Assembly (NCBI GenBank): GCA_017521295.1
Contig: JAFXDF010000039.1
Span: 1 to 36,092, forward strand
Reading direction: 5' to 3'
DNA from: Clostridia bacterium
Lineage (GTDB): Bacteria; Bacillota; Clostridia; Oscillospirales; Butyricicoccaceae
DNA length: 36,092 nucleotides
A program made the translations under genes and the position numbers. Positions 14,932-23,010 of this stretch are shown here, piece after piece (position 1 is the first letter of the stretch; the number at the start of each line of letters is the position of its first letter). The notes below the pieces were generated by a model. That model worked only from the letters and a program-made list of their open reading frames with translations, ran no database searches and was not told the DNA's origin.

Positions 14932-15807
14932 ATGCAGTTAGGAGAAACCATCTATCGCCTGCGCACCCAGCGCGGCATGTCCCAGGGCGATCTGGCCGAC
15001 GCTCTGGAAGTATCCCGGCAGTCGGTATCCAAATGGGAGACCGGCGGTGCCACCCCCGATCTGGATAAGCTGGTGAAAATGAGCGGCCTGTTCGGCGTGA
15101 CGCTGGACGAACTGGTGAAGGGTGAAGCGTCCGCCGCCCAGCCGCAGCCCCAGGCGCAGCCCGAGCCCCGGGTCATCTATGTGGAGCGGGCCGAGCCGCC
15201 AACGCCCCGGCGGAAGATCGCAGGGTATGCCCTGTTCGGTCTTGCCCTTCTGATCGTACTGCTGTGCACCATTCTGGGCGGTATGCTGGCCGGCGTGCTC
15301 TTTTCCCTGCCTTTTTGGGCCTGCGGCGCGGTTTGCTTTTTGTTTCAAAAGCGTGTAGGCCTTTGGTGCGGCTGGACGGCCTTCTTTTTGCTGGATATCT
15401 ATCTGCGGTTTGCCACCGGCACCGCCTGGGGCGGTATCCGGTTTCTGATAACGCAATTCACCTATGCCTCCACGCTCCACGGTATGATCAGCCTGGGAAT
15501 AACAGCGGTGATGACCGGGTTGCTGGTGTGGACGATCTGGTCTTTCCGTGACAAGATCCTGGAGCCCTCCCGGCGCGTCAAGAGCCGGCTGATCAGTCTG
15601 GTTTTGTTGATCTGCCTTACAACAGCGTTGCCCTGGGTGGTTTCCTATTTCGGGCAGCAGGCGGCCACCGACGGACAGTCGCTGTATATGGTGGCCCGTG
15701 TATCCCAGGTGCTGGGCGTGGTGCTCCAATGGATCAAAATAACCGCGCTTTGCCGCCTGGTCATCGACCTGCTTGCCATACGCAGGTGGAAAACAGCAGA
15801 ACAATAA
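14932..15807 (+). CDS. Membrane-anchored XRE-family HTH regulator
   Basis: The 291-residue protein begins with a Cro/CI-type HTH (about residues 4-62): IYRLRTQRGMSQGDLADALE, recognition helix SRQSVSKWE, then PDLDKLVKMSGLFGVTLDEL. A Gln/Pro-rich linker (QPQPQAQPEPR) leads to about six hydrophobic segments from residue 86 to near 285. This plan, an HTH fused to a polytopic membrane domain, is common in Clostridia. The signal sensed and targets are unknown. AAAGGAG lies 9-10 nt before the ATG. In-frame sequence upstream belongs to another frame of the flippase gene and is not used. A strong terminator follows. Confidence 0.88.
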   Translation: MQLGETIYRLRTQRGMSQGDLADALEVSRQSVSKWETGGATPDLDKLVKMSGLFGVTLDELVKGEASAAQPQPQAQPEPRVIYVERAEPPTPRRKIAGYALFGLALLIVLLCTILGGMLAGVLFSLPFWACGAVCFLFQKRVGLWCGWTAFFLLDIYLRFATGTAWGGIRFLITQFTYASTLHGMISLGITAVMTGLLVWTIWSFRDKILEPSRRVKSRLISLVLLICLTTALPWVVSYFGQQAATDGQSLYMVARVSQVLGVVLQWIKITALCRLVIDLLAIRRWKTAEQ

Positions 15808-15811
15808 GGAA

Positions 15812-15842
15812 AAAAGACGGCTCATACGAGCCGTCTTTCTTT
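15812..15842. terminator. Bidirectional intrinsic terminator between HTH and P1-peptidase genes
   Basis: AAAGACGGCTC-ATAC-GAGCCGTCTTT is a perfect 11-bp stem with a 4-nt loop, an A-run before it and CTTTT after it. It serves convergent genes ending at 15807 (+) and 15849 (-). Confidence 0.9.
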
Positions 15843-15848
15843 TACATT

Positions 15849-16874
15849 TTACAGGAAATCCCGCAGGCCGTATTTGACCTTGCCGGCGCGGCCGGTGGTG
15901 GTCTCGGCGTGGTAGAGGGAGCTGATGATGGCCTCCTCCACAGCCTCGGCAGTGGCGTCGAACACGCCGTCGATCTTGTTGTCAGAAATCATCTGCATGT
16001 CCATAACCGCGGTCTTGCTGTAGTGGGGCACCCGGTTGGCGGTGGTAAAGGCGATGGCGATATCGCCGCTGCCGTTGCCGTAATAGGAACCGGTGCGAGC
16101 CAGGCCCACGCCGGCACGGCGGGCCACACGCTTCAGCTGACGCTCGGACAGAGGAACGTCGGTGGCGATAAGCATGATGATGGAGCCCTTGTCCTGCTGG
16201 GCTTCCAGCTTGGCCTTGATCTCGCGGCCAACCTGCTTGCCGTCGATCATCAGACGGCCGGCGCCGCCGAAGTTGGACATGACCAGAGCGCCCACGGTGT
16301 ACTCCTTGCCGTCCAGCTTGACGATACGGGAGGCAGAGCCGATACCGCCCTTGAGGCCCAGACAGCACATACCGGTGCCGGAGCCCACAACGCCCTCTTC
16401 AAAGTCCTCGCCGCAGTTGGCCAGGGCCTGGAAAACGTGCTCTTCGGTGACGTGGAGGCCGCGGATATCGTTCAGCGTGCCGTCGTTGCACTCGCAGACC
16501 AGGGGATTGACGGTGCCGGTCTTGACGCCGATGTCCTCGTTCTGCTGCAGCATATACTTAATGAGCGCGTTGGCGGCGGTGCCGATGCTCAGGGTGTTGG
16601 TCATGATGATGGGGGTCTCGATGGTGCCCAGTTCTTCCACCTGCACCAGACCCATGGTCTTGCCGAAGCCGTTGATAACGCAGGAGGCGGCCATGACCTT
16701 ATCCTGGAAGATGTTGCCCTCGTGAGGCAGGATGGCGGTGACGCCGGTATTGATATCGGCGCCGTCTCGGATGGTCACATGACCCACCTTGACGCCGGGG
16801 ACGTCGGTGATCAGATTGCGCTTACCGGGGGTGCCCAGACCGATCTTCAGACCGGATTCTTTGTTCAGACCCAT
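15849..16874 (-). CDS. P1 family (DmpA/BapA-type) aminopeptidase
   Basis: The 341-residue protein matches peptidase family S58 (Ntn-type). It opens with NLITDVPGVKVGHVT, and carries NTLSIGTAANAL and GVVGSGTGMCCLGLKGGIG. The expected self-cleavage site is Gly230-Ser231 (DKG|SIIMLIATDVPL), which would release a beta chain with Ser231 as the N-terminal nucleophile. Known relatives cleave N-terminal amino acids or beta-peptides and D-amino-acid amides. There is no signal peptide, so it is cytosolic. SD GAGAGG precedes the ATG. It starts 13 nt after the HAD gene stops, forming a two-gene operon with it. Confidence 0.92.
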   Translation of the reverse strand: MGLNKESGLKIGLGTPGKRNLITDVPGVKVGHVTIRDGADINTGVTAILPHEGNIFQDKVMAASCVINGFGKTMGLVQVEELGTIETPIIMTNTLSIGTAANALIKYMLQQNEDIGVKTGTVNPLVCECNDGTLNDIRGLHVTEEHVFQALANCGEDFEEGVVGSGTGMCCLGLKGGIGSASRIVKLDGKEYTVGALVMSNFGGAGRLMIDGKQVGREIKAKLEAQQDKGSIIMLIATDVPLSERQLKRVARRAGVGLARTGSYYGNGSGDIAIAFTTANRVPHYSKTAVMDMQMISDNKIDGVFDATAEAVEEAIISSLYHAETTTGRAGKVKYGLRDFL

Positions 16875-16887
16875 AATAAATACCTCT

Positions 16888-17679
16888 CTATTTTGTAATT
16901 TGATTTAAGAATTCCCGAATATTTTCCATCACATAGGCGGGTTTTGTTTCGGAGGCCGCCAGGTCCTCCAGGGTGGCCTCGCCGGACAGCACCAGTACGG
17001 TGTCGATGCCGGCGTTGACGCCGCTTTGAATATCGGTGTACAGTCGGTCGCCCAACAGGATGGCCTGTTCTTTGGAAAAGCCGCTTTTTGCCACGGCCAG
17101 GTTCACCATATCGGGCTGAGGCTTGCCGATGAACCGGGGCCGCCGCCCGGTGGCCCGGAAGAGCATTTCGCTGACGCTGCCGCAGTCGGGCACGCTGCCG
17201 TACCAGGTGGGACAGACCCAGTCGGGATTGGTGGCCACAAAATCCACGCCACGGTTCAGCAGGATGCAGGCATCCTCCAGCTTTTGAAAGGTCAGCTCGG
17301 TGTCAAAGCCCATGCACAGGCAGTCGATGCCATCCTCCAGCCTGTCCACAATGGGCAATTTCGCCTCCCGCAGCTGACTTTTGAAGGATTCGGTGCCGAA
17401 AGCATAGATTTTTTTATAGGACTGCTGCTGCAGATAAAGCACGGTGGCGTTCACCGAGGTGAGAAAATCCTCAGCCGCAGCGGTGATGCCCAGCCGTTTC
17501 AGCTTGTCCACATAGCTCTGTACGCTTTTGGAAGAGTTGTTGGTGAGATACATAGCCCGGCCGCCCAGAGCCTTCACATGGGCCAGAAAATCCAGAGTGC
17601 CGTCGAACAGTTCCTCGTCCAGATAAATGGTGCCGTCCATGTCCAGAAGGAACAGACGCTTGTCTTTCAACGGGGTCAT
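16888..17679 (-). CDS. HAD-IIA family phosphatase (NagD/AraL/PGP-like)
   Basis: The 263-residue protein has the HAD nucleophile motif LLDMDGTIYLDEE (Asp13, Asp15), motif II TNNSSKS, the C2-type cap of subclass IIA, lysine motif III in GKPQPDM, and motif IV LGDRLYTDIQSG. HAD-IIA enzymes dephosphorylate small metabolites such as p-nitrophenyl phosphate, 2-phosphoglycolate or ribonucleotides, often as damage-repair enzymes. The substrate here is unknown. SD GAGGTGGG lies just before the ATG. It is the first gene of the unit with the P1 peptidase. Confidence 0.92.
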   Translation of the reverse strand: MTPLKDKRLFLLDMDGTIYLDEELFDGTLDFLAHVKALGGRAMYLTNNSSKSVQSYVDKLKRLGITAAAEDFLTSVNATVLYLQQQSYKKIYAFGTESFKSQLREAKLPIVDRLEDGIDCLCMGFDTELTFQKLEDACILLNRGVDFVATNPDWVCPTWYGSVPDCGSVSEMLFRATGRRPRFIGKPQPDMVNLAVAKSGFSKEQAILLGDRLYTDIQSGVNAGIDTVLVLSGEATLEDLAASETKPAYVMENIREFLNQITK

Positions 17680-17703
17680 TTTCCCACCTCACTTCCCTGT
17701 TTA

Positions 17704-17732
17704 TGATACTCTGTGACCGGGCGAAAGTCAAC
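17704..17732 (-). promoter_or_regulatory. Promoter of the HAD phosphatase / P1 peptidase operon
   Basis: On the minus strand TTGACT (17727-17732) and TATCAT (17704-17709) are 17 bp apart. The -35 overlaps by 2 bp the 3' foot of the sipL terminator stem, so the two units abut without spare sequence. Confidence 0.75.
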
Positions 17733-17760
17733 AGGCAGCCGAATCTTCGGCTGCCTGTTT
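17731..17760 (-). terminator. Intrinsic terminator after sipL
   Basis: AACAGGCAGCCGAA-TC-TTCGGCTGCCTGTT is a perfect 14-bp inverted repeat beginning 9 nt after the sipL stop. On the minus strand it is followed by the sequence GACTTTCG, with a modest U-tract only. The length and GC content of the stem still make it a likely terminator. Confidence 0.75.
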
Positions 17761-17769
17761 GCAGTTCTG

Positions 17770-19257
17770 TTAGCCGGAAAAGGGAATGATCATCAGCTGT
17801 CCGGGAGTAAGTTTGGCGTCCGTTTCCAGTTTGTTGGCCGAAAGGATCTGCCCCACCCGGCTGCCGTAATGCTTGGCGATGGACCAGGGGGTCTCTCCCA
17901 TCTCCACGGTGCGCAGCACCAGGGTCCCTGCCGGGGGCGCCGAACGGCGGGCGGCAGGGTCCAGTGCGCATTGGGTCACCTGGCTGCAGGGCTGATCCAC
18001 CAGTCCCCTGCCCCGAAGCAGGGCGGTAAAGCGGATGCGGATGGCGCCGTTTTCCGCCTGGGTGGTGAGATCCTTCCACCCGGCCCGGAGGGTGAGCTGC
18101 CGGGCTTCTACCCCCTCATCGCAGCGCACCTTGAGGGTGTGCTCCACGCAGTGGAGCTTGCCAGAGGCGCAGCAGTACAGCATCCGCAGGGTGTAAATGC
18201 CTCCCATGCGTCCGCCTTCCTCCACAAAGCCCCGGGCACGGACCCGGCAATCCACAACAGCCACCGCCGCCTCCTGAGGCTGGCAAAGCTCCTCCACGGG
18301 CACCGTGCGCTCAAAGCACTTCCAGGCAGGGCAGTTCAGGGGCTCCTGCCTGCAGTCGGTGACAAACCGGGTACTGTACACATCCCGGAGCACCGGCAGG
18401 CGCATACGCCGGGTGACCCAGACGGTAACGCTGCCGGTGAGGTTGCAGGACAGGGCCGGGCTCTCCCCTTCCAGCAGGGTCACCTGAGCCTGGAGCAGCT
18501 GATAGTCGGCGGTGACGGTGTCCCCCGGCTCCATGCCCTCGCACTCCACCACCTGGGAAAAGGGGATGCGGTACTCCTGCCCGTTCAACTGGCCGTCCTT
18601 GAAAAAGACCGCCTGGACACAGGCGCTGCCACGGAGCATGGCTTTCCCGGACAACACCCGCTGCTCCTCCTGCCGCCAGTCAATGGTATAGTGCAGCAGG
18701 CGGCCCTGCTGCCCGGTCTGCAGCTCGTCGGCGGCCACCAGTTTTTTCTCGGCCACCGCCCGGAGCAGTTCCAGCTCCACCGTGTCGCACAGGGTCTGGA
18801 TGTCCTCTTCCTGGCTGCCGCCGGCGCTTTCGGTCAAAAGCAGACGGTCCTTTTGAAACAGCTGAGCCCATAAGCCCAGCTGGGCCTGGAGCTGCAGCTT
18901 GCGGGGATTGCGGATGAGGGCGTCGCAGCGCAGCACCTCCAGCCGCAGCTGGAGGGTGCTGTCCTCCTTGCAGCCGGGGACCTCCACCTCCATGGCAAAG
19001 GGCACGCTGCCCCGGATGATCTGCCAGCGGTCCTCTTCCTCCTCCTGGCAGAGGGCCTGGATCTCCACTGTGCCCTCCAGGGCCAGACAGTCCTGGCGCA
19101 GGGTCTTTTGCTTGATCTGGCAGGTGGCAAAGGCGGTAAGCACGCTGTAGACGTCGGCCTGGGTGTCTGGGACGATGACCTCGGCGGAGACCTCCTTTTG
19201 GGCGTCCGCCTGGGGCAGGACGGTATATGTTTCATAGCTGTTCTGGATCAGTTCCAT
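17770..19257 (-). CDS. sipL: SipL-like spore coat assembly protein: SPOCS (DUF3794) repeats plus LysM
   Basis: The 495-residue product has SPOCS/DUF3794-type repeats, the first near residues 10-110 with AEVIVPDTQADVYSVL. Later repeats span about 190-330 and 330-440. A C-terminal LysM domain (about 450-494, VEMGETPWSIAKHYG to QLMIIPF) completes the layout. This matches Clostridioides difficile SipL, which binds the coat ATPase SpoIVA through its LysM domain and helps encase the forespore. Length and order agree, although sequence in the middle is divergent. I use the ATG at 19257 because AAGGAG lies 7 nt upstream. A 12-codon longer form has no SD. It stands alone between two terminators, and I see no convincing sporulation-sigma promoter. 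Confidence 0.82.
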   Translation of the reverse strand: MELIQNSYETYTVLPQADAQKEVSAEVIVPDTQADVYSVLTAFATCQIKQKTLRQDCLALEGTVEIQALCQEEEEDRWQIIRGSVPFAMEVEVPGCKEDSTLQLRLEVLRCDALIRNPRKLQLQAQLGLWAQLFQKDRLLLTESAGGSQEEDIQTLCDTVELELLRAVAEKKLVAADELQTGQQGRLLHYTIDWRQEEQRVLSGKAMLRGSACVQAVFFKDGQLNGQEYRIPFSQVVECEGMEPGDTVTADYQLLQAQVTLLEGESPALSCNLTGSVTVWVTRRMRLPVLRDVYSTRFVTDCRQEPLNCPAWKCFERTVPVEELCQPQEAAVAVVDCRVRARGFVEEGGRMGGIYTLRMLYCCASGKLHCVEHTLKVRCDEGVEARQLTLRAGWKDLTTQAENGAIRIRFTALLRGRGLVDQPCSQVTQCALDPAARRSAPPAGTLVLRTVEMGETPWSIAKHYGSRVGQILSANKLETDAKLTPGQLMIIPFSG

Positions 19258-19297
19258 GGTCGTTCTCCTTCCGTTGGGCGTTTGTTCCATGGATATG

Positions 19298-19327
19298 AAA
19301 AAAAGAGGTCAAAAAGACCTCTTTTTT
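19298..19327 (-). terminator. Intrinsic terminator ending the cdaA-rsgA gene array
   Basis: AAAAAAGAGGTC-aaaaa-GACCTCTTTTTT is a perfect 12-bp stem with a 5-nt loop and T-runs, 13 nt after the rsgA stop. It separates the long housekeeping array from sipL. Confidence 0.9.
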
Positions 19328-19340
19328 CAGCATGTACAGA

Positions 19341-20222
19341 TCATTTCCACAGCTTTTGCGCCGCAACCTCTTCATAGAGCATGCAGTAGCTTTCGTAGCG
19401 GGAGCGGGCGATCTCGCCCCGCTCCACAGCTTCCCGCACCACGCAGCCAGTCTCCTTGATGTGCTTGCAGTCGGTGAAGCGGCACTGGGCAAAGAAGCGG
19501 TCGATCTCGGGGAAATACTGCTGCAGATTTTCTTTTGTCAGCTTTTCCATGCGCACGGCGTCAAAGGTGGAAAAGCCGGGGGTATCGGCCACAAAGCCGC
19601 CGTTGTCCAACCGGAACAGCTCCACATGGCGGGTGGTGTGACGGCCACGGGCGATCTTTTCGCTCATGTCGCCCACCTGCAGGCCGAAGCGGCTGTCGAT
19701 ACGGTTGAGGATGCTGGACTTTCCGATGGCCGAGTTGCCGGTAAAGGCGCTGATCTTTCCGGCCAGCAGGGCGGTGATCTCCTCTATGCCCTCGCCGGTG
19801 ACGGCGCTGGCCCGGACCACCGGGAAGCCGGCCTTTTGATAGGCCTCATACAGGTCTCCGCTTTCGTGCAGGTCGGATTTGTTCAGCAGAATGATGGGCT
19901 GAATGCCCTGGTACAGGGCCACCACGGTGACTTTGTCGATGAGATAGGGGTCGGTGACTGGGGGAGCCTGGGAGCACAGGATCACCAGCTGGTCAATGTT
20001 GGCGATGGCCGGGCGGATGAGGCCGTTGCGCCGGGGCAGCCGCTCGGTGATATAGCCGCCGTCGTCGGTGAGACGCAGCTCCACGTACTCACCGGCGGCC
20101 AGCAGGTTTTTCTGGTGCTTGATCTTGGCGCTGGCACGGCAGCGGAGGATCTCGCCCTCACAGGCAACGTCATAGTTGCCGCCGATGCCCTTGATGACCA
20201 CACCTTGCTTCTTCACTTCCAT
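19341..20222 (-). CDS. rsgA: Ribosome small-subunit-dependent GTPase RsgA
   Basis: The 293-residue protein has an N-terminal OB-fold, then a circularly permuted GTPase domain with G4 NKSD (114-117) before G1 GNSAIGKSS (162-170) and G3 DTPG (213-216). A C-terminal zinc knuckle follows (Cys247, Cys252, His254, Cys260). RsgA acts in late 30S maturation, checking the decoding site. Its start overlaps the prkC stop, so kinase and GTPase are translated in tandem. In other Firmicutes prkC, stp and rsgA are also neighbours. It is the last gene before the terminator. Confidence 0.97.
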   Translation of the reverse strand: MEVKKQGVVIKGIGGNYDVACEGEILRCRASAKIKHQKNLLAAGEYVELRLTDDGGYITERLPRRNGLIRPAIANIDQLVILCSQAPPVTDPYLIDKVTVVALYQGIQPIILLNKSDLHESGDLYEAYQKAGFPVVRASAVTGEGIEEITALLAGKISAFTGNSAIGKSSILNRIDSRFGLQVGDMSEKIARGRHTTRHVELFRLDNGGFVADTPGFSTFDAVRMEKLTKENLQQYFPEIDRFFAQCRFTDCKHIKETGCVVREAVERGEIARSRYESYCMLYEEVAAQKLWK

Positions 20223-22261
20223 CAGAACAGGACCACTTCCTGAGAATAGGGCTCCCGGTTCTGATAGACCTCCACCAGGTGCTCACCTTCGATGGCCACC
20301 AGAGAGAGGTTGACCGTGCCCTCTTCGTACCAGTGCATATTGTTATAGACGGTGATGCCGTCCACCATGACCCAGACTTCGATGAAGTCCTGGCTGTCGA
20401 TGAGCTGGACGGTATAATCCCGGGTCACTTCGGCAGGGGGCGGCGGCTCGATGCTGATCTTAAAGGCCACGGTTGTGCCCTTCTCCACTTTGGCGTGGGC
20501 TTCCACGCTCTGATAGATGACCTGGCCGGGAGTGCCTTCAAACTCCTCATAGACCACGGGCTCCCAGTTGAGGCCGGCGGCCTCCAGCAGGGTGAGGGCT
20601 TCGGATTCCGAACGGCCCATCAGGTCGGGCATATCCACCAGCACCACCTCGGGGCCCTTGCTCACCGTCAGGGTGACGGTGTCGCCGGCGGTCAGCTCGG
20701 TGCCGGCCACCGGATCGGTGCGCAGCACATAGCCGTTGGGAACTTCGTCGTTGAACTCGGGGGTGTTCTCTACACAGATGATGCCCAGACGCTCCAGCTC
20801 GATCTTCACCTGGCGGGCCTCCTGGTTGGTATAGGCCGGCAGGTTAAAGGTCTTGGCGCCGCGGCTGATATTCACCGTGATGGTACCGCCCTTTTCGATC
20901 TTGCGGTTGCCCTCGGGAGTCTGCTCCAGGATCTTGCCGGCGTCTACCGACTCGTTGTAGACATACTCGCCCTCCACGATGGTGAAATCAGCATAATCGG
21001 GATCGGAGATGACCTGGGAATAATACAGACCGATCAGGTTGGGGGTGGTCAGCTTGGAGTCGTCCTGGGTACCGTAGGGATCCAGAACCGACTTTACAAA
21101 GTAGCCGGCACCGGCGCAGAACACCAGCACAGCGATGATGCTGAACAGGAAGGCGGCAGGCAGGGGATTGCGCTCTTTGCGCTCCTTCTTTTTCTTCTTG
21201 GGTTCCACGGCCTCTTCCTCGACTTCCTGCAGGGCTTCTTCCCGGATCTCTTCGGCTTCCTCGGCCTCGCGCTGAGCCTCCTCTTCCCTTCTGCGCTGCT
21301 CCTGGGCACGGTTTTCGGCCTCCAGAAGGGCGGCCACCTCGCCGGTGTTGTGCAGCTTTCGGGTGGCGTCCAGCTCGGAGGGCTGTTCGGCCACGGCAGG
21401 GGGCTCTTCCTTGGCGATGTTCAGCTTAAACTGCTGGGCATTCTCAAAGGCCTCCAGATCCTCCAGGATCTGAGATGCGTTGGCATAGCGGCGGGACAGG
21501 TTGGGGTTCATGGCCTTCATGGTGATCTCTTCCAGCTGCTCGGGCACATCCTCAGCAAAGATGGAGGGGGGCAGGGCGATGGAATTGATGTGCTGAATGG
21601 CGATGGACACGGGGGTGTCGCCCTCAAAGGGCAGACGGCCGGTGATCATCTCATACATGACCACACCCAGAGAATACAGGTCGGTGCGGTTGTCCACAAA
21701 GCTGCCCTTGGCCTGCTCGGGAGACACATAGTGCACCGAGCCGATGGCCTCGCCTTTGCTGTAGGTGCTCTCCTGCTCGGCAAAGTGGGCGATGCCGAAG
21801 TCGGCCACCTTTACGGTGCCGTCCCGCAGCAGCATGATGTTGTGAGGCTTGATATCCCGGTGAATAATGTCGTGATCGTGGGCGTGCTCCAGGGCACGGG
21901 CGATCTGGGTGGTAAAAATGGTCACTTCCTTGGGAGAAAGCTGACCCCGACGGCTGAGGTACTCCTTCAGAGTAATGCCGTCGATGAGCTCCATAACGAT
22001 GTAATCCACATTGCCCGACCGGGAAACGTCGTAAATGTTGACGATGTTGGGATGGGACAGCATGGCGACGGCCTGAGCCTCGTCGTGGAACTGGCGGCAG
22101 AACTGCTGATCGGAGGCAAACTCCTTGCGCAGGATCTTGACCGCCACAAAACGGTTCAGACGATGGCATTTGGCCTTGTAGACCACGGCGGTGCCACCCA
22201 CGCCGATGATCTCCATCAGTTCGTAACGGTTATCCAGCATTGTTCCAATATATTGATCCAT
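20222..22261 (-). CDS. prkC: PASTA-domain Ser/Thr protein kinase PrkC
   Basis: The product is 679 residues. The kinase domain (about 13-270) has GVGGTAVVYKA, Lys42, HRDIKPHN (Asp136), DFG (154-156) and SPEQAKG. A charged Glu/Lys-rich juxtamembrane region runs to about 364, with one transmembrane helix at about 367-389. Three extracellular PASTA repeats follow (about 405-468, 470-537, 541-604). A further 75-residue domain without PASTA features closes the protein. The PASTA repeats bind muropeptides or lipid II in relatives, and the kinase controls cell wall and growth. The ATG at 22261 has AAAGGAGG 7 nt upstream. The phosphatase stp immediately precedes it. Confidence 0.97.
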   Translation of the reverse strand: MDQYIGTMLDNRYELMEIIGVGGTAVVYKAKCHRLNRFVAVKILRKEFASDQQFCRQFHDEAQAVAMLSHPNIVNIYDVSRSGNVDYIVMELIDGITLKEYLSRRGQLSPKEVTIFTTQIARALEHAHDHDIIHRDIKPHNIMLLRDGTVKVADFGIAHFAEQESTYSKGEAIGSVHYVSPEQAKGSFVDNRTDLYSLGVVMYEMITGRLPFEGDTPVSIAIQHINSIALPPSIFAEDVPEQLEEITMKAMNPNLSRRYANASQILEDLEAFENAQQFKLNIAKEEPPAVAEQPSELDATRKLHNTGEVAALLEAENRAQEQRRREEEAQREAEEAEEIREEALQEVEEEAVEPKKKKKERKERNPLPAAFLFSIIAVLVFCAGAGYFVKSVLDPYGTQDDSKLTTPNLIGLYYSQVISDPDYADFTIVEGEYVYNESVDAGKILEQTPEGNRKIEKGGTITVNISRGAKTFNLPAYTNQEARQVKIELERLGIICVENTPEFNDEVPNGYVLRTDPVAGTELTAGDTVTLTVSKGPEVVLVDMPDLMGRSESEALTLLEAAGLNWEPVVYEEFEGTPGQVIYQSVEAHAKVEKGTTVAFKISIEPPPPAEVTRDYTVQLIDSQDFIEVWVMVDGITVYNNMHWYEEGTVNLSLVAIEGEHLVEVYQNREPYSQEVVLF

Positions 22262-22275
22262 GGTGACACCTCCTT

Positions 22276-23010
22276 TCAAAATGCGATGAGCACAATGGTG
22301 ATGTTATCCCGGCCGCCGCGGCTCTTGGCCATGTCCAGCAGACGGGCACAGGCGGTCTCGGGATGTTCCGCCTGAAAGACTTCGTAATAGATTTCCGGTT
22401 CGGTGACCTCCCGGATCAGGCCGTCACTGCACAGCAGCAGGAAGTTGCCCGGCTTGATCTGTTCGGCAAAGGTGTCGCACTGAACGGTGGCGTCGGCACC
22501 GATGGCCCGGGTGATCACATTGCGGCTGGGATGGCGGCTGGCCTGGTAGGGGGTCAGGTCGCCCCGCTTCATCAGCTCGGTGACCAGCGAATGGTCCTCG
22601 GTGATCTGGCGCATACCGTTTTCGTCCAGGAAATAGGCCCGGCTGTCGCCCACATTGCCCACCAGGGCCTGGCCGTCGCCGCAGATGGCGGCTACCATGG
22701 TAGTGCCCATGCCGGCGTAGTCGGGATTGGCCCGGGAGGCGTCGTAGACCACCTCGTTGGCCTGGGTATAGGCCTCCAAAAGACGGGCTTTGAAGTCCAC
22801 ACCGTCAAACCGCTCTTTCCAGCAGTTGTCCATGTTCTGCAGAAAAGCGTCGGCCGCCAGGCCGGAGGCCACTTCGCCGGCGGCAGCGCCGCCCATACCG
22901 TCACAGACCAGGAACAGGCCCCGGCCGGTTTGGTTGTCGTATTCCATGCGGAAGGTGTCCTGGTTGATTTCCCGGACAACACCCACATCGGTCAGTCCCC
23001 ATGCTTTCAC
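22276..23010 (-). CDS. stp: PP2C-type Ser/Thr phosphatase Stp/PrpC
   Basis: The 244-residue PPM phosphatase has all metal-site motifs: REINQDTF, VCDGMGGAAAG, LLCSDGL and GGRDNITIV. It counters PrkC by dephosphorylating the kinase and its targets. The start is GTG with GGAGG 7 nt upstream, and it overlaps the rlmN stop by 4 bp (GTGA). Only 14 nt separate it from prkC, consistent with matched expression of kinase and phosphatase. Confidence 0.96.
   Translation of the reverse strand: MKAWGLTDVGVVREINQDTFRMEYDNQTGRGLFLVCDGMGGAAAGEVASGLAADAFLQNMDNCWKERFDGVDFKARLLEAYTQANEVVYDASRANPDYAGMGTTMVAAICGDGQALVGNVGDSRAYFLDENGMRQITEDHSLVTELMKRGDLTPYQASRHPSRNVITRAIGADATVQCDTFAEQIKPGNFLLLCSDGLIREVTEPEIYYEVFQAEHPETACARLLDMAKSRGGRDNITIVLIAF

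Noticed and set aside
20279..22375. A 698-codon open frame on the plus strand opposite prkC and stp
   Set aside because: It is antisense to two well-recognised genes, has low-complexity His/Gly/Leu-rich composition typical of reverse-complement reading in GC-rich DNA, and has no SD.
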